Of a stretch of 64,000 bases of DNA, positions 24,918 through 33,856 are shown one piece after another; the stretch's first letter is position 1, and every line of letters starts with the position of its first letter. The stretch lies in assembly GCA_963792205.1 (NCBI GenBank), contig CAWBVI010000004.1:992001-1056000 (forward strand). Reading direction: 5' to 3'. A program made the position numbers and the translations under genes. The DNA comes from DATDAH01 sp963792205. GTDB lineage: Bacteria; Actinomycetota; Acidimicrobiia; Acidimicrobiales; DATDAH01. Below the pieces are notes generated by a model. That model was not told the origin of the DNA, searched no databases, and saw nothing but the letters and a program-made list of their open reading frames with translations.

Positions 24918-25387
24918 CGGCGGCCCTCGGCCCGACGCCGGCTGAGGTGGACGAAGGCCTTGGCCGCGCCCCACTCGAGTCCGGGGCCGCGGACCTCGGG
25001 GGCGAGGTCCTCGAAGGCGACGGGCGCCAGCGCATAGACGTCGTCGGGAAAGGCCCGCTGCTCGAAGTCGTCGCGCTCCACCGGCGGCACGCCGAGGTCG
25101 GCCAGCGCGTCAGTGGCCGGGCCGACCGCCGCCCGCAGCAGCGCCAGGGGGGTCGTCGCCTGGACGTCGATGTCCTCGGCCAACAGGGTCCGGATCCGGG
25201 GCATCGTCTCCTCGGCCGCCGACGCGGCCGCCTGCGCCGCGGCCTGCTCGACCTCCGGACCGGTGCGCCCGGCGTCGGCCGCCCGGCGCACGACCGCACC
25301 CACGAGCCAGGGCACGATCGCGGCGTCGACCGCGTCGGCCAGCGCGGTCGCCTTCTGCGCCAGGACGACCGCCGGATCGTCCTCCAC
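24914..25387 (-). CDS. Conserved hypothetical protein, Ala-rich
   Basis: A 157-residue soluble protein, Ala-rich and helical, with no recognised domain. Its N-terminal half (about 1-65) looks amphipathic and may form a coiled coil; the C-terminal part contains LADLGVPPVERDDFEQRAFPDDVYALAPVAFEDL and ends with a basic tail. It follows the DUF2993 gene by four bases and is the last gene of the alaX-larE-DUF2993 run. I cannot assign a function. Confidence 0.7.
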   Translation of the reverse strand: MEDDPAVVLAQKATALADAVDAAIVPWLVGAVVRRAADAGRTGPEVEQAAAQAAASAAEETMPRIRTLLAEDIDVQATTPLALLRAAVGPATDALADLGVPPVERDDFEQRAFPDDVYALAPVAFEDLAPEVRGPGLEWGAAKAFVHLSRRRAEGRR

Positions 25388-25391
25388 GGCG

Positions 25392-26024
25392 TCAGCGGCC
25401 GACGCGGACCTGGCCGAGGACCCGGTTCACGACCGGTGGGAGCGTCTCGGTGACGCAGGTGAGGACGACCTCGCCGTCACCGACCTCCACCTCGGGGGGG
25501 CAGGGCAGGTAGCGCCCGAGCCGCAGGGACACGGTGACGGCGCCGATCTCGGGACCGGTCAGCACCAGGTCGCCGTCGACCAGGTCCGCCTGCGCCGTCA
25601 CGCCCGCGGCGGTGATCGTGCCGTCGTCGGCGATGGCCACCGCCACGCCGGCCAGGTCACCGAGGCCCACCTCGCTCAGGGTGATGGAGGTCGTGGCCCG
25701 GTCGAGGTCGTCGACCCGGACCCGGCCGTTGAAGGCCGACGTCCGGTCGAGCTCGAGCCCGTCGACGTCGAGGCGGAACTCGTCGATGGTCACCCCCCGC
25801 TCCCGGATCCCGTCGAGCTCGAGGGTGGCGCTCACCCGGCCGGTGGCCAGGAGCGGGGCGAGGAAGGGGAACGAGTCGATGGAGAACGAGGCGTCCTCGA
25901 CCCGGAGGCGATCAGAGTCGCGGAACTCGTCCTCCACCCGCGACTCGACGAACGCGGCGGAGGCGAGGTCGAGCAGGACGTAGGCGACGACCACGCCCAG
26001 GAAGAGGGCCAGCAGGCCCTTCAC
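25392..26024 (-). CDS. DUF2993/LmeA-family lipid-binding protein
   Basis: A 210-residue protein with one N-terminal transmembrane or signal helix (LLALFLGVVVAYVLLDLASAAF) followed by the DUF2993 domain, a tubular lipid-binding fold. In mycobacteria the family member LmeA is an exported phospholipid-binding protein needed for lipomannan elongation. SFSIDSFPFLAPLLATGRVSATLELDGI is the typical core. Two late cysteines (PCPPEVE, VVLTCVTE) may form a disulfide. The GTG start overlaps the larE stop. Confidence 0.78.
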   Translation of the reverse strand: MKGLLALFLGVVVAYVLLDLASAAFVESRVEDEFRDSDRLRVEDASFSIDSFPFLAPLLATGRVSATLELDGIRERGVTIDEFRLDVDGLELDRTSAFNGRVRVDDLDRATTSITLSEVGLGDLAGVAVAIADDGTITAAGVTAQADLVDGDLVLTGPEIGAVTVSLRLGRYLPCPPEVEVGDGEVVLTCVTETLPPVVNRVLGQVRVGR

Positions 26025-26821
26025 CGGTCGAGGGCGTCGTTCAGGTTGCCCGAGCGGAGCCCCTCGAGGTCGAGGGTGACGTGGCGGTAACCCGCCGACC
26101 GGACGGCGGCGGTGACCTCCGTGCGCCGGGCCAGCGCGTCGTCGAGATCCGCCACCGGGAGCTCGAGGCGGGCCAGGTCGCCGTAGTGGCGCACCCGGAG
26201 GTCGGCGAAGCCGAGGGCGCGCACCGCGGCCTCCGCCCGCTCGACCCGACCGAGCACGCCGACCGACACCTCGGTGCCGTAGGGCACCCGCGAGGCGAGG
26301 CACGGGGCGGCGGGCTTGTCCCACACGGGGAGGCCGAGGGCCCGGGCGGCAGAGCGGACGGCCGGCTTGGTCAGCCCGGCCTCCACCAGGGGGAACCGCG
26401 CGCCGCGCTCGCGGGCGGCGTGCTGGCCCGGGCGGTGGTCGTCGAGGTCGTCGACGTTCACGCCGAGGAGCACGGTGGCGCCGGCCTCGTCGGCCAAGGG
26501 GACCAGTGCATCCATCAGGGCGTCCTTGCACCAGTAGCAGCGATCGCCGGCGTTGGCCCGGTAGGTCGGGCGGTCCATCTCGTCGGTGGTCACCTCCTGC
26601 CAACGCAGGCCCCACGCCGTGGCCAGCTCCCGGCAGGCGTCCCGCTCGCTCGCGGCCAGCGACGGCGAGACCGCCGTGGCACAGAGCACTCGATCGGCCC
26701 CGAGCGACTCGGTGGCCACGTACGCCAGGAGCGACGAGTCGACGCCACCGCTGAAGGCCACCACCGCCCGCTCGTGGTCGACCAGGGCGTCGCGCAGGCG
26801 CTCGAGGGTTGCGTCAGCCAT
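26021..26821 (-). CDS. larE: ATP-dependent sacrificial sulfur transferase LarE
   Basis: A 266-residue PP-loop protein of the LarE family, which adenylates and sulfurises a nicotinate-derived substrate when making the nickel-pincer cofactor. The PP-loop is SGGVDSS (24-30), RCYWCKDAL at about 94-102 is the characteristic cysteine motif, and PCLASRVPYG contains Cys174, equivalent to the sacrificial cysteine of Lactobacillus LarE. larA, larB and larC are not in the window, so another sulfur-transfer role is possible. The start overlaps the alaX stop by eight bases through ATGGCTGA. Confidence 0.87.
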   Translation of the reverse strand: MADATLERLRDALVDHERAVVAFSGGVDSSLLAYVATESLGADRVLCATAVSPSLAASERDACRELATAWGLRWQEVTTDEMDRPTYRANAGDRCYWCKDALMDALVPLADEAGATVLLGVNVDDLDDHRPGQHAARERGARFPLVEAGLTKPAVRSAARALGLPVWDKPAAPCLASRVPYGTEVSVGVLGRVERAEAAVRALGFADLRVRHYGDLARLELPVADLDDALARRTEVTAAVRSAGYRHVTLDLEGLRSGNLNDALDR

Positions 26822-27533
26822 CGACCACCTCGAGGCGGATGCGCTTGTTGGCCTTGCCCTTCGACTCGGTCTTGACCACCCGGATGCCGCCGACCTCGCC
26901 CGTGGAGCCGACGTGGGTGCCGCCGTCGGCCTGCTTGTCGAGGCCCACGATGTCGATCACCCGGATCTCCCGCACGGTCTCGGGGATGAGGTTGACCTTG
27001 GTGCGGATGAGGTCCTCGTCGGCCACCGCGGTGTCGCGGGGCAGGAACGCCACCTCGATGGGGCGGTCGGCCGCGATCTCGGCGTTCACCAGCTCCTCCA
27101 CGCGGGGCCCGAAGCCCTCCGGCAGCGGGTCGAACTCGAAGTCCATGCGCGCCTCGAGCGGCTTCATGTTCCCGCCCGTCACCGCCGTGCCCCACTCGTT
27201 CCAGATCACCCCGCAGAGGACGTGGAGCGCGGTGTGGGTCCGCATCAAGGCGTGGCGCCGGTCCCAGTCGAGCTCGCCGTGCACGACGTCGCCGATCGCG
27301 GGCAGCCGAGCGTCGCCGCCGAGGACGTGCCAGACCGAGCCGCCTTCGCCCTTCCGGACCTCGGTGACCGGATTGTCCCCGAGCGTCCCCGTGTCGTGGG
27401 GCTGGCCCCCTCCGGTCACGTAGAAAGCCGTCTGGTCGAGCGCCACACCCCGGCCGTCGTCGTCGACGTCGACGACGGTCGCGTCGAAGGCCCGCAGGTA
27501 GGCGTCCTGCAGGTAGAGCAACTCCGTGTGCAT
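26814..27533 (-). CDS. Alanyl-tRNA editing protein AlaX
   Basis: A 239-residue free-standing editing domain that hydrolyses misacylated Ser- or Gly-tRNA-Ala. The zinc site is HTALH (His100, His104) plus QADGGTHV near residue 205. In most AlaX and AlaRS editing domains the third ligand is the Cys of CGGTH; here it is Asp (DGGTH), a variant seen in some AlaX groups. The N-terminal GGGQPHDTGTL loop is also typical. It leads a four-gene run with larE and is divergent from the amino-acid-binding lipoprotein gene. Confidence 0.87.
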   Translation of the reverse strand: MHTELLYLQDAYLRAFDATVVDVDDDGRGVALDQTAFYVTGGGQPHDTGTLGDNPVTEVRKGEGGSVWHVLGGDARLPAIGDVVHGELDWDRRHALMRTHTALHVLCGVIWNEWGTAVTGGNMKPLEARMDFEFDPLPEGFGPRVEELVNAEIAADRPIEVAFLPRDTAVADEDLIRTKVNLIPETVREIRVIDIVGLDKQADGGTHVGSTGEVGGIRVVKTESKGKANKRIRLEVVDG

Positions 27534-27573
27534 GCCCGGAGGATCATGCCTCTGTTACAGGTGCGTTGCCGCC

Positions 27574-27632
27574 TTACACCGCGCCGATCTTTGCGCCTAT
27601 GCTCTGCGCTGCCGTGGCGCCGATGCCACGGC
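27574..27632 (+). promoter_or_regulatory. Promoter and 5' UTR hairpin of the LivK-type gene
   Basis: TTACAC (27574-27579) and TATGCT (27598-27603) form a sigma-70-like promoter with an 18-bp spacer. Just after the expected start is a perfect 8-bp hairpin GCCGTGGC / GCCACGGC (27611-27618, 27625-27632) with a six-base loop. A hairpin at the extreme 5' end could protect a highly expressed mRNA from degradation. Confidence 0.5.
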
Positions 27633-27656
27633 GTGCTGCTTTCCGAGGGGAGAGAA

Positions 27657-28976
27657 ATGCGATTCAACGGACGTCTGTGGCGTCTGCTGGCTGTCTTCTT
27701 CGGGTTCTCGCTGATCGTCGCCGCCTGTGGCGACGACGACGGCGGGGGTTCCGGCGAGGAGTCCAGCAGCGAGACGACGGAGGGAGAAGGCGAGGGAACG
27801 GACGGCGGCAACGCCGACGGGGTCCTCAGTGTCGGCACGCTGCTGCCGGAGACAGGGGACCTTGCGTTCCTCGGGCCACCCGAGTTCGCGGGGGCCGAGC
27901 TGGCGATCGAGGAGATCAACGGCGCCGGTGGCGTCCTTGGTGCGGACGTCGAGTACTCGCAGGGCGATTCCGGCGACACCAACACCGACATCGCCAACCA
28001 GACCACCGACCGGCATCTGGCCGACGGGGTCGACGTGATCGTCGGCGCTGCTTCGTCCGGTGTGTCGTTCACGGTCATCGACAAGATCACCGGGGCGAAC
28101 GTCATCCAGTTCTCGCCGGCCAACACCTCGCCCGACTTCACCGAGTACGACGACAACGGGCTGTACTTCCGTACCGCCCCGTCCGACGTGCTCCAGGGCC
28201 GGGTGCTCTCGGACCTGATCGTCGCCGACGGCAACGCCACGGTGGGGATCATGGCCCGCCAGGACCCGTACGGTGAGGGCCTCCTCCAGTACACCGCCGA
28301 GCCCCTGGCTGAGTCGGGTGCCGAAGTCCTCAACGACGGCGGGATCGTCTACGACCCCGCGGCCGAGAACTTCGACGCTGAGGTGAGCGACATCGTCGCC
28401 GGCGATCCTGACGCTTTCGTCATGATCGGCTTCGAGGAGTCGGCCCAGATCCTGACCTCGCTCTTCGAGGCTGGGTTCACGCAGGCGAGCGGCAAGAACA
28501 TCTACCTCGTCGACGGCAACGTCGGGAACGCGCTGGGCGAGAACTTCGCCGACAGCCCCGGGGTGCTCGAAGGCGTGCGGGGCACCCTGCCCTCCGCCGA
28601 GCTCACCGATGAGTTCCGTGAGCGGCTGCTCGAGGTCGACCCGGCCCTGGAGGACTTCTCCTACGGCCCCGAGACCTACGACGCCGTCGTGATCACGGCT
28701 CTGGCCGCCGAAGTGGCCGGCACCGACGATCCCGTCGCCATTGCGGGCGAGATCAACGGTGTCACCCGCGACGGCACCACGTGCACCACCTTCGAGGAGT
28801 GCCGTGACCTCGTCGCGGACGGTGAGGACATCGACTACGACGGTGTGGGCGGCCCCTACACCTTCGGTGACTCGGGTGAGCCCACGGAGGCGAGCTTCGC
28901 GATCCTCCAGTACGGCCCCGACAACTCCATCGATGACAGCCTGACCGAGTTCCAGTTCGCGGCCATCGAGGAGTAA
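27657..28976 (+). CDS. Branched-chain/amino-acid ABC transporter binding lipoprotein
   Basis: A 439-residue LivK-type periplasmic-binding protein. The signal peptide ends LIVAAC, followed by a long acidic Gly/Ser/Glu/Thr linker to about residue 58 and a two-lobe Peripla_BP_6 domain beginning LSVGTLLPETGDLAFLGPP. GADVEYSQGDSGD and VIVGAASSGVSFTVID line the ligand cleft. GAGGGGAGAG is its ribosome site. Its permease and ATPase genes (livHMGF) lie about 4 kb downstream on the other strand. It is an isolated unit with its own promoter and terminator, as expected for an abundantly made receptor. Confidence 0.9.
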   Translation: MRFNGRLWRLLAVFFGFSLIVAACGDDDGGGSGEESSSETTEGEGEGTDGGNADGVLSVGTLLPETGDLAFLGPPEFAGAELAIEEINGAGGVLGADVEYSQGDSGDTNTDIANQTTDRHLADGVDVIVGAASSGVSFTVIDKITGANVIQFSPANTSPDFTEYDDNGLYFRTAPSDVLQGRVLSDLIVADGNATVGIMARQDPYGEGLLQYTAEPLAESGAEVLNDGGIVYDPAAENFDAEVSDIVAGDPDAFVMIGFEESAQILTSLFEAGFTQASGKNIYLVDGNVGNALGENFADSPGVLEGVRGTLPSAELTDEFRERLLEVDPALEDFSYGPETYDAVVITALAAEVAGTDDPVAIAGEINGVTRDGTTCTTFEECRDLVADGEDIDYDGVGGPYTFGDSGEPTEASFAILQYGPDNSIDDSLTEFQFAAIEE

Positions 28977-29010
28977 TCGCTCCCCGACGCAGTACGGACT
29001 GACAGCGCGC

Positions 29011-29036
29011 GAGCCGGCCCTTCGGGGCCGGCTCGT
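29011..29036 (+). terminator. Terminator after the LivK-type gene
   Basis: GAGCCGGCCC-TTCG-GGGCCGGCTC is a perfect 10-bp stem with a UUCG tetraloop, 34 bp after the stop. Only two T residues follow, so it is a stable but U-poor terminator, as is common in high-GC actinobacteria. Confidence 0.75.
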
Positions 29037-29057
29037 TCGCGTGGTAGGGAAGGTGGC

Positions 29058-30599
29058 GTGACCACGCCCGTCGCCCTGCAGCACACCACCGCCGACCTGC
29101 GCCGGATGGCCCGGGCCGCGCTCGACGGCTGCGGCGTCGACCTCGGCCCGGTGGATGGTCCGTCGGTCACGGCCCGGACGCCGGTGACCGGCGAGGACCT
29201 CTTCCCGGTGCCGGCCGTCGATGCGAGGGGGGTCGAGGAGGCCGTCACCCGGGCCCATGAAGCGTTCCTCTCCTGGCGCACGGTCCCCGCCCCGGTGCGC
29301 GGTGCGCTGGTCAAGCGCTTCGGCGCCCTGCTGGCCGAGCACCTCGACGACCTGGCGACCCTGGTGCAGGTGGAGGTGGGCAAGATCGCGGCCGAAGCCC
29401 GGGGCGAGGTCCAGGAGATGATCGACGTCTGCGACTTCGCCGTCGGCCTGTCCCGCCAGCTGGACGGCCGCACCATGCCGTCCGAACGGCCCGGGCACCG
29501 CCTGATGGAGACCTGGCACCCGCTCGGCGTCGTGGCCGTCATCTCCGCCTTCAACTTCCCGGTCGCGGTGTGGTCCTGGAACGCCGCCGTGGCGCTGGTC
29601 TGCGGCGACACCGTGGTCTGGAAGCCGTCCCCCACCACGCCGTTGACGGCCTTGGCGTGTGCCGCGCTGCTCGACCGGGCGGCGGCCGACGTAGGCGCGC
29701 CGGCCGACCTCAACGTCGTGGCCGTGGCCGGCGCCGATGCCGCCGGCGCCCTCCTCGACGACAGCCGGGTGGCGCTCGTGAGCGCCACCGGGTCGGAGCG
29801 CATGGGGGCGGCGGTCGCGCCGCGGGTCGCGGCCCGCTTCGGCCGCTGCCTGCTCGAGCTGGGCGGGAACAACGCCGCCGTCGTGGCCCCGTCGGCCGAG
29901 CTCGACCTCGCGGTGCGGGCCATCGTGTTCGCCGCCGCGGGCACCGCAGGGCAGCGCTGCACGACCCTGCGCCGGGTGATCGCCCACGAGGACGTGGTCG
30001 ACGAGCTGGTCGAGCGGATCGGGACGGCCTTCGCCGGCCTGACCGTGGGCGATCCGTTCGCCGACGGCACCCTGGTCGGACCGCTGATCGGGCCCGCGGC
30101 GCGGACGGCGATGACCGAGGCGCTGGCCGAAGCCGAGGCCGAGGGCGGCGAGCTGGTGGTGGGCGGCGAGCAGGTCCCGGCCGACGGCGCCCCCGACGCC
30201 GTCTACGTGCGGCCGGCCCTGGTGCGGTTGCCGGCGGCGACCGACCTGGTGCGGCGGGAGACCTTCGCCCCGGTCCTCTACGTCCTCACCTACCGGGACT
30301 TCGACGAGGCGGTCGCCCTCCACAACGACGTCCCGCAGGGCCTGTCCTCGTCGATCTTCACCACCGACCAGCGCGAAGCCGAGCGGTTCCTGGCCGCCGA
30401 CGGCTCCGACTGCGGGATCGTGAACGTGAACATCGGGACGTCGGGGGCCGAGATCGGCGGCGCCTTCGGGGGCGAGAAGTCGACCGGGGGCGGGCGCGAG
30501 TCGGGCTCCGACGCCTGGCGGGCCTACATGCGCCGGGCGACCAACACCGTCAACTACTCCGACGAGCTCCCGCTGGCCCAAGGCGTCACGTTCACGTGA
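29058..30599 (+). CDS. ALDH7-type aldehyde dehydrogenase (aminoadipate semialdehyde)
   Basis: A 513-residue NAD-dependent aldehyde dehydrogenase of the ALDH7/AmaB group, which oxidises alpha-aminoadipate semialdehyde (from piperideine-6-carboxylate) in lysine catabolism. Signatures are ISAFNFPVAVWSWNAAVALVCGDTVVWKPS, LELGGNNAAVV (catalytic Glu) and GTAGQRCTTLRR (catalytic Cys), with IGGAFGGEKSTGGGRESGSDAW as the ALDH7-specific tail. The GTG at 29058 follows an AGGGAAGG-rich segment. The stop overlaps the FAD oxidoreductase start, forming a three-gene catabolic operon. Confidence 0.9.
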   Translation: MTTPVALQHTTADLRRMARAALDGCGVDLGPVDGPSVTARTPVTGEDLFPVPAVDARGVEEAVTRAHEAFLSWRTVPAPVRGALVKRFGALLAEHLDDLATLVQVEVGKIAAEARGEVQEMIDVCDFAVGLSRQLDGRTMPSERPGHRLMETWHPLGVVAVISAFNFPVAVWSWNAAVALVCGDTVVWKPSPTTPLTALACAALLDRAAADVGAPADLNVVAVAGADAAGALLDDSRVALVSATGSERMGAAVAPRVAARFGRCLLELGGNNAAVVAPSAELDLAVRAIVFAAAGTAGQRCTTLRRVIAHEDVVDELVERIGTAFAGLTVGDPFADGTLVGPLIGPAARTAMTEALAEAEAEGGELVVGGEQVPADGAPDAVYVRPALVRLPAATDLVRRETFAPVLYVLTYRDFDEAVALHNDVPQGLSSSIFTTDQREAERFLAADGSDCGIVNVNIGTSGAEIGGAFGGEKSTGGGRESGSDAWRAYMRRATNTVNYSDELPLAQGVTFT

Positions 30600-31765
30600 A
30601 CCCGCTCCCTGCCGCCGCGGAGGTCGTGATCGTCGGCGGCGGGGTCATGGGCACGTCCACGGCGTTCCACCTGGCCGAGGCGGGCGTGCGGGGGATCCTC
30701 CTGCTCGAACGCGGCGCGCTGGGCTCGGGCTCGACGGCGAAGGCAGCCGGCGGGGTCCGGGCCCAGTTCTCCGACGCCCTCAACATCGCCCTCGGGGCCC
30801 GCGGCCTCGACGCCTTCGAGGACTTCGCCCGCCGGCCCGGCGGCGAGATCGACCTGCAGCAGGTCGGCTACCTCTTCTGCCTGACCGCCGCGACCGACGT
30901 GGCCGTGTTCGAGGCGGCGGTCGCCCTGCAGAACGACCTGGGCGTGGCCAGCCGGATGCTCACCCCGGCCGAGGCGGCGGCGCGGGCGCCCGTCCTGACC
31001 ACCGACGACGTGCTCGCGGCCGCGTTCCACCACCGCGACGGCGTCTGCTCACCGGACGGCGTGGTCCAGGGCTACGCCGCCGCGGCCCGCCGGCTCGGGG
31101 CCGACCTGCGCACGGGCATCGAGGTGCGATCCGTCGAGGCCGACGCCGCCGGGGTCACGGCGGTCGTCACCGACGCCGGGCGCGTGACCACCGGCTCGGT
31201 GATCTGCGCGGCCGGGGCCTGGTCCGAGGGACTCGCCGCCACTGCGGGCGTCGACCTGCCCGTGACCCCGTTGCGGCGGCAGATCCTCGTGACCGAGCCG
31301 CTCGACGGGCGCCGGGCCGCGCTCCTCCCGGCCGACAGCCCCATGACCATCGACGCCGCCTCCACCCTCTACTTCCACCGGGAGGGCCCAGGCCTGCTGC
31401 TGGGGATGTCGTACGACAGGGAAGAGCCCGGCTTCGATCAGTCGACCGACGACGAGTGGTTGCCGGCATTGACCGCGGCCATCGCGACCCGGGCCCCCGA
31501 CCTGCTCGACCTCGGCATCGCCCACCGGTGGGCCGGCCTGTACGAGGTCACGCCCGACCACAACGCCCTCCTCGGCGGCGCCGAGCACCGGCCGGGCTTC
31601 TTCTACGCCACCGGGTTCTCCGGGCACGGCTTCCTGCAGGGGCCCGCCGTCGGCGAGGTCCTGCGCGACCTCTGGCTGGGCCGCGAGCCCTTCGTGGACG
31701 TCTCGCCCCTCTCGGCCGACCGGTTCGCGACCGGGGCCCTGCGCCCGGAGCACCACGTTGTCTGA
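30596..31765 (+). CDS. FAD-dependent amine oxidoreductase (DAO family)
   Basis: A 389-residue FAD enzyme of the D-amino-acid oxidase/sarcosine oxidase beta family. The dinucleotide motif VIVGGGVMGTSTAFHLAEAG is at the N terminus, with GSGSTAKAAGGVRAQFSD for FAD binding, AAGAWSEGLA in the middle and GLYEVTPDHNALLGG...GFSGHGFLQGPAVGE at the C terminus. Next to an ALDH7 it could oxidise pipecolate or another imino acid to piperideine-6-carboxylate, but proline and sarcosine are equally plausible. The GTG start overlaps the ALDH stop (GTGA), and its end overlaps the decarboxylase by eight bases. Confidence 0.85.
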   Translation: MNPLPAAAEVVIVGGGVMGTSTAFHLAEAGVRGILLLERGALGSGSTAKAAGGVRAQFSDALNIALGARGLDAFEDFARRPGGEIDLQQVGYLFCLTAATDVAVFEAAVALQNDLGVASRMLTPAEAAARAPVLTTDDVLAAAFHHRDGVCSPDGVVQGYAAAARRLGADLRTGIEVRSVEADAAGVTAVVTDAGRVTTGSVICAAGAWSEGLAATAGVDLPVTPLRRQILVTEPLDGRRAALLPADSPMTIDAASTLYFHREGPGLLLGMSYDREEPGFDQSTDDEWLPALTAAIATRAPDLLDLGIAHRWAGLYEVTPDHNALLGGAEHRPGFFYATGFSGHGFLQGPAVGEVLRDLWLGREPFVDVSPLSADRFATGALRPEHHVV

Positions 31766-33155
31766 GGAGTGGGCATCCGAGCTGGGCCCCCTCGGCCTCG
31801 ACCCGGAGGACATGCGCCGCCTCGGGTACTGGGTGGTCGACCGGGTCGTCGAGCACCTCACCGAGCTCGGTGACCGACCGGCGCTGCGCACGGACACGCC
31901 CGAGCACCTCCTCGCCACCTTGGGCGGAGCGGTTCCGTCCGGGCCCGGCGACCCGCTCGTCGCGATGGAGCAGCTGGTCGAGGTGGCCCTGGCGACGATG
32001 CAGCACACCGACCACCCCCGGTTCTTCACCCGCGTGCCCGGGCCGTCGTCGTACCCCGCCATCCTCGGGGACTGGCTCGGGACGGGGTTCCAGGCCATTG
32101 CCGCGTCCTGGGGCGGCGGGGCGGGCCCGTCGGCGGTCGAGCTGGTCGTGATCGACTGGCTCCGGCAGGTGCTGGGGCTCCCCGAGAGCACCGAAGGTGT
32201 CCTGCTCTCGGGGGGCTCGATGGCCAACCTCACCGGCCTCCTGGCCGCCCGAGCCGAGCTCGGCGACGGTGTCGTCTACCTCTCCGACCAGACCCACGCC
32301 TCGATCGGCCGCGGCCTCCGCTCGACCGGGTTCGCGGCGGTGCGCACGCTGGCCACCGACAACGAGCACCGTCTGGCGCCGGACGTCGTGGGCGCGGCGG
32401 TCGCCGACGACCGGGCCGCCGGCCGGATGCCGACCATCGTCGTGGCCACCGCGGGCACGACGAACACCGGAGCCGTCGACCCGCTCCCCGAGCTGGCTGA
32501 CCTCTGCACCGGCGAAGGCCTGTGGTTGCACGTCGACGGGGCCTACGGGGCGCCGGCCGCGCTCGCACCCTCGGGCCGGCCCGTCCTGGTGGGCCTGGAG
32601 CGAGCCGACTCGCTCGTCCTCGACGGCCACAAGTGGCTCTTCCAGCCCTACGACGTGGGCGTGCTCCTCGTCCGGCGACCCGGCGCACTCGAGCGGACGT
32701 TCACGATGAACCCCGAGTACCTGGCCGACATCGTGGCCGGGACCGGCGAGGTGGACCTGCGCAACCGCAGCCTCGAGCTGACCCGGCGGGGCCGGGCCCT
32801 CAAGCTCTGGCTCACCTTCCGCACCTACGGCCACGAGCGCCTCGGCCAGGCCATCGAGCGGGGCATCGGCCTCGCCGAGCACGCCGAGGCCCTGGTGACG
32901 GCCGATCCGGCCTGGGCGATCGTCACCCCGGCCCAGCTCGGCGTGGTCACCTTCGCCCGGGTGGGCGCCACCACCGAGCAGCACGTGGCCGCCGCCGCCG
33001 CCATCACCGACGACGGCTACGCCGCGGTCTCGACGACCACGCTGCGGGGCCGGACCGTCCTCCGCCTCTGCACCATCAACCCCCGGACCACCGAAGCGGA
33101 CCTCGAAGAGACGGTCGTCCGGTTGGGTCAGGCCTTCGCCAGCGTGCCCAGGTAG
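31758..33155 (+). CDS. PLP-dependent group II amino acid decarboxylase
   Basis: A 465-residue fold-type I decarboxylase of the aromatic-amino-acid/glutamate/diaminobutyrate group. LLSGGSMANLTGLLAAR binds phosphate, HVDGAYGAPA contains the ring-pairing Asp, and DGHKWLFQPYDVG carries the PLP-binding lysine. The substrate is unpredictable; its place after ALDH7 and an amine oxidoreductase suggests catabolism or amine formation from the same amino acid. The start is TTG (31758), eight bases inside the previous gene. The 3' end overlaps convergent livF by 28 bp. Confidence 0.85.
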   Translation: MSEEWASELGPLGLDPEDMRRLGYWVVDRVVEHLTELGDRPALRTDTPEHLLATLGGAVPSGPGDPLVAMEQLVEVALATMQHTDHPRFFTRVPGPSSYPAILGDWLGTGFQAIAASWGGGAGPSAVELVVIDWLRQVLGLPESTEGVLLSGGSMANLTGLLAARAELGDGVVYLSDQTHASIGRGLRSTGFAAVRTLATDNEHRLAPDVVGAAVADDRAAGRMPTIVVATAGTTNTGAVDPLPELADLCTGEGLWLHVDGAYGAPAALAPSGRPVLVGLERADSLVLDGHKWLFQPYDVGVLLVRRPGALERTFTMNPEYLADIVAGTGEVDLRNRSLELTRRGRALKLWLTFRTYGHERLGQAIERGIGLAEHAEALVTADPAWAIVTPAQLGVVTFARVGATTEQHVAAAAAITDDGYAAVSTTTLRGRTVLRLCTINPRTTEADLEETVVRLGQAFASVPR

Positions 33156-33856
33156 AGCTCGATGACCTTGGGGTCGTGCAGGAGCGCGTTGCCGGTGTCG
33201 GTGTAGGCGTTCTGGCCCTGGTCGAGCACGTAGCCCCGGTCGCAGATCTGCAGGCACCGCCGGGCGTTCTGCTCCACCATGATGATCGACACGCCCGCCT
33301 GGTTGATCGTGTCGGCCCGCTCGAAGACCTCGGTCTGCAACACCGGGCTGAGGCCGGCCGAGGGCTCGTCGAGCAGGAGCACCGAGGGCTCCATCATCAA
33401 CGCCCGGCCCATGGCCAGCATCTGGCGCTCCCCGCCGGACAGGAGCCCCGCCCGCTGGTCGGAACGTTCGGCCAGGCGGGGGAACATCGCGTACACCCGC
33501 TCCCGCTGCGCGGCGAGGGTCTTCGGCGCCTGGTAGACGCCCATCTCCAGGTTCTCCGAGACCGTGAGCCGGGAGAAGACGTTGTCCCGCTGGGGCACGT
33601 AGCCGATTCCGGCGCGGACCAGCTCGTGGGCGGGCTTGCCGGTGACGTCCTGGCCCCGGAAGGTGACGTTGCCCTCGCGGATGTGGAGGAGACCGAAGAG
33701 GGCCTTGATCAGGGTCGACTTCCCCGCCCCGTTGGGGCCGATGATGCCGACCAGCTCACCCTCCCGCAGCTCGAGGTCGCAGCCGTTGAGGATGTTCACC
33801 TCGGGCACGTAGCCGGCCACGATGTTGCGGGCCTCCAGCAGGAACTCGTCAGCCAT
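33128..33856 (-). CDS. livF: Branched-chain amino acid ABC transporter ATPase LivF
   Basis: A 242-residue ATPase of the LivF type. Walker A GIIGPNGAGKSTLIKALFG, signature LLSGGERQMLAMGRALM, Walker B VLLLDEPSAGLSP, and H-loop IMVEQNARRCLQICDRGYVLDQG are complete. It couples ATP hydrolysis to uptake of an amino acid or related compound. The ATG overlaps the livG end by eight bases (GATGGCTGA). It is the last gene of the livHMGF operon. Confidence 0.93.
   Translation of the reverse strand: MADEFLLEARNIVAGYVPEVNILNGCDLELREGELVGIIGPNGAGKSTLIKALFGLLHIREGNVTFRGQDVTGKPAHELVRAGIGYVPQRDNVFSRLTVSENLEMGVYQAPKTLAAQRERVYAMFPRLAERSDQRAGLLSGGERQMLAMGRALMMEPSVLLLDEPSAGLSPVLQTEVFERADTINQAGVSIIMVEQNARRCLQICDRGYVLDQGQNAYTDTGNALLHDPKVIELYLGTLAKA

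Noticed and set aside
27597..30581. 994-codon minus-strand ORF opposite the LivK-type and ALDH7 genes
   Set aside because: Antisense shadow with no domain pattern; both plus-strand genes have clear motifs and their own signals.
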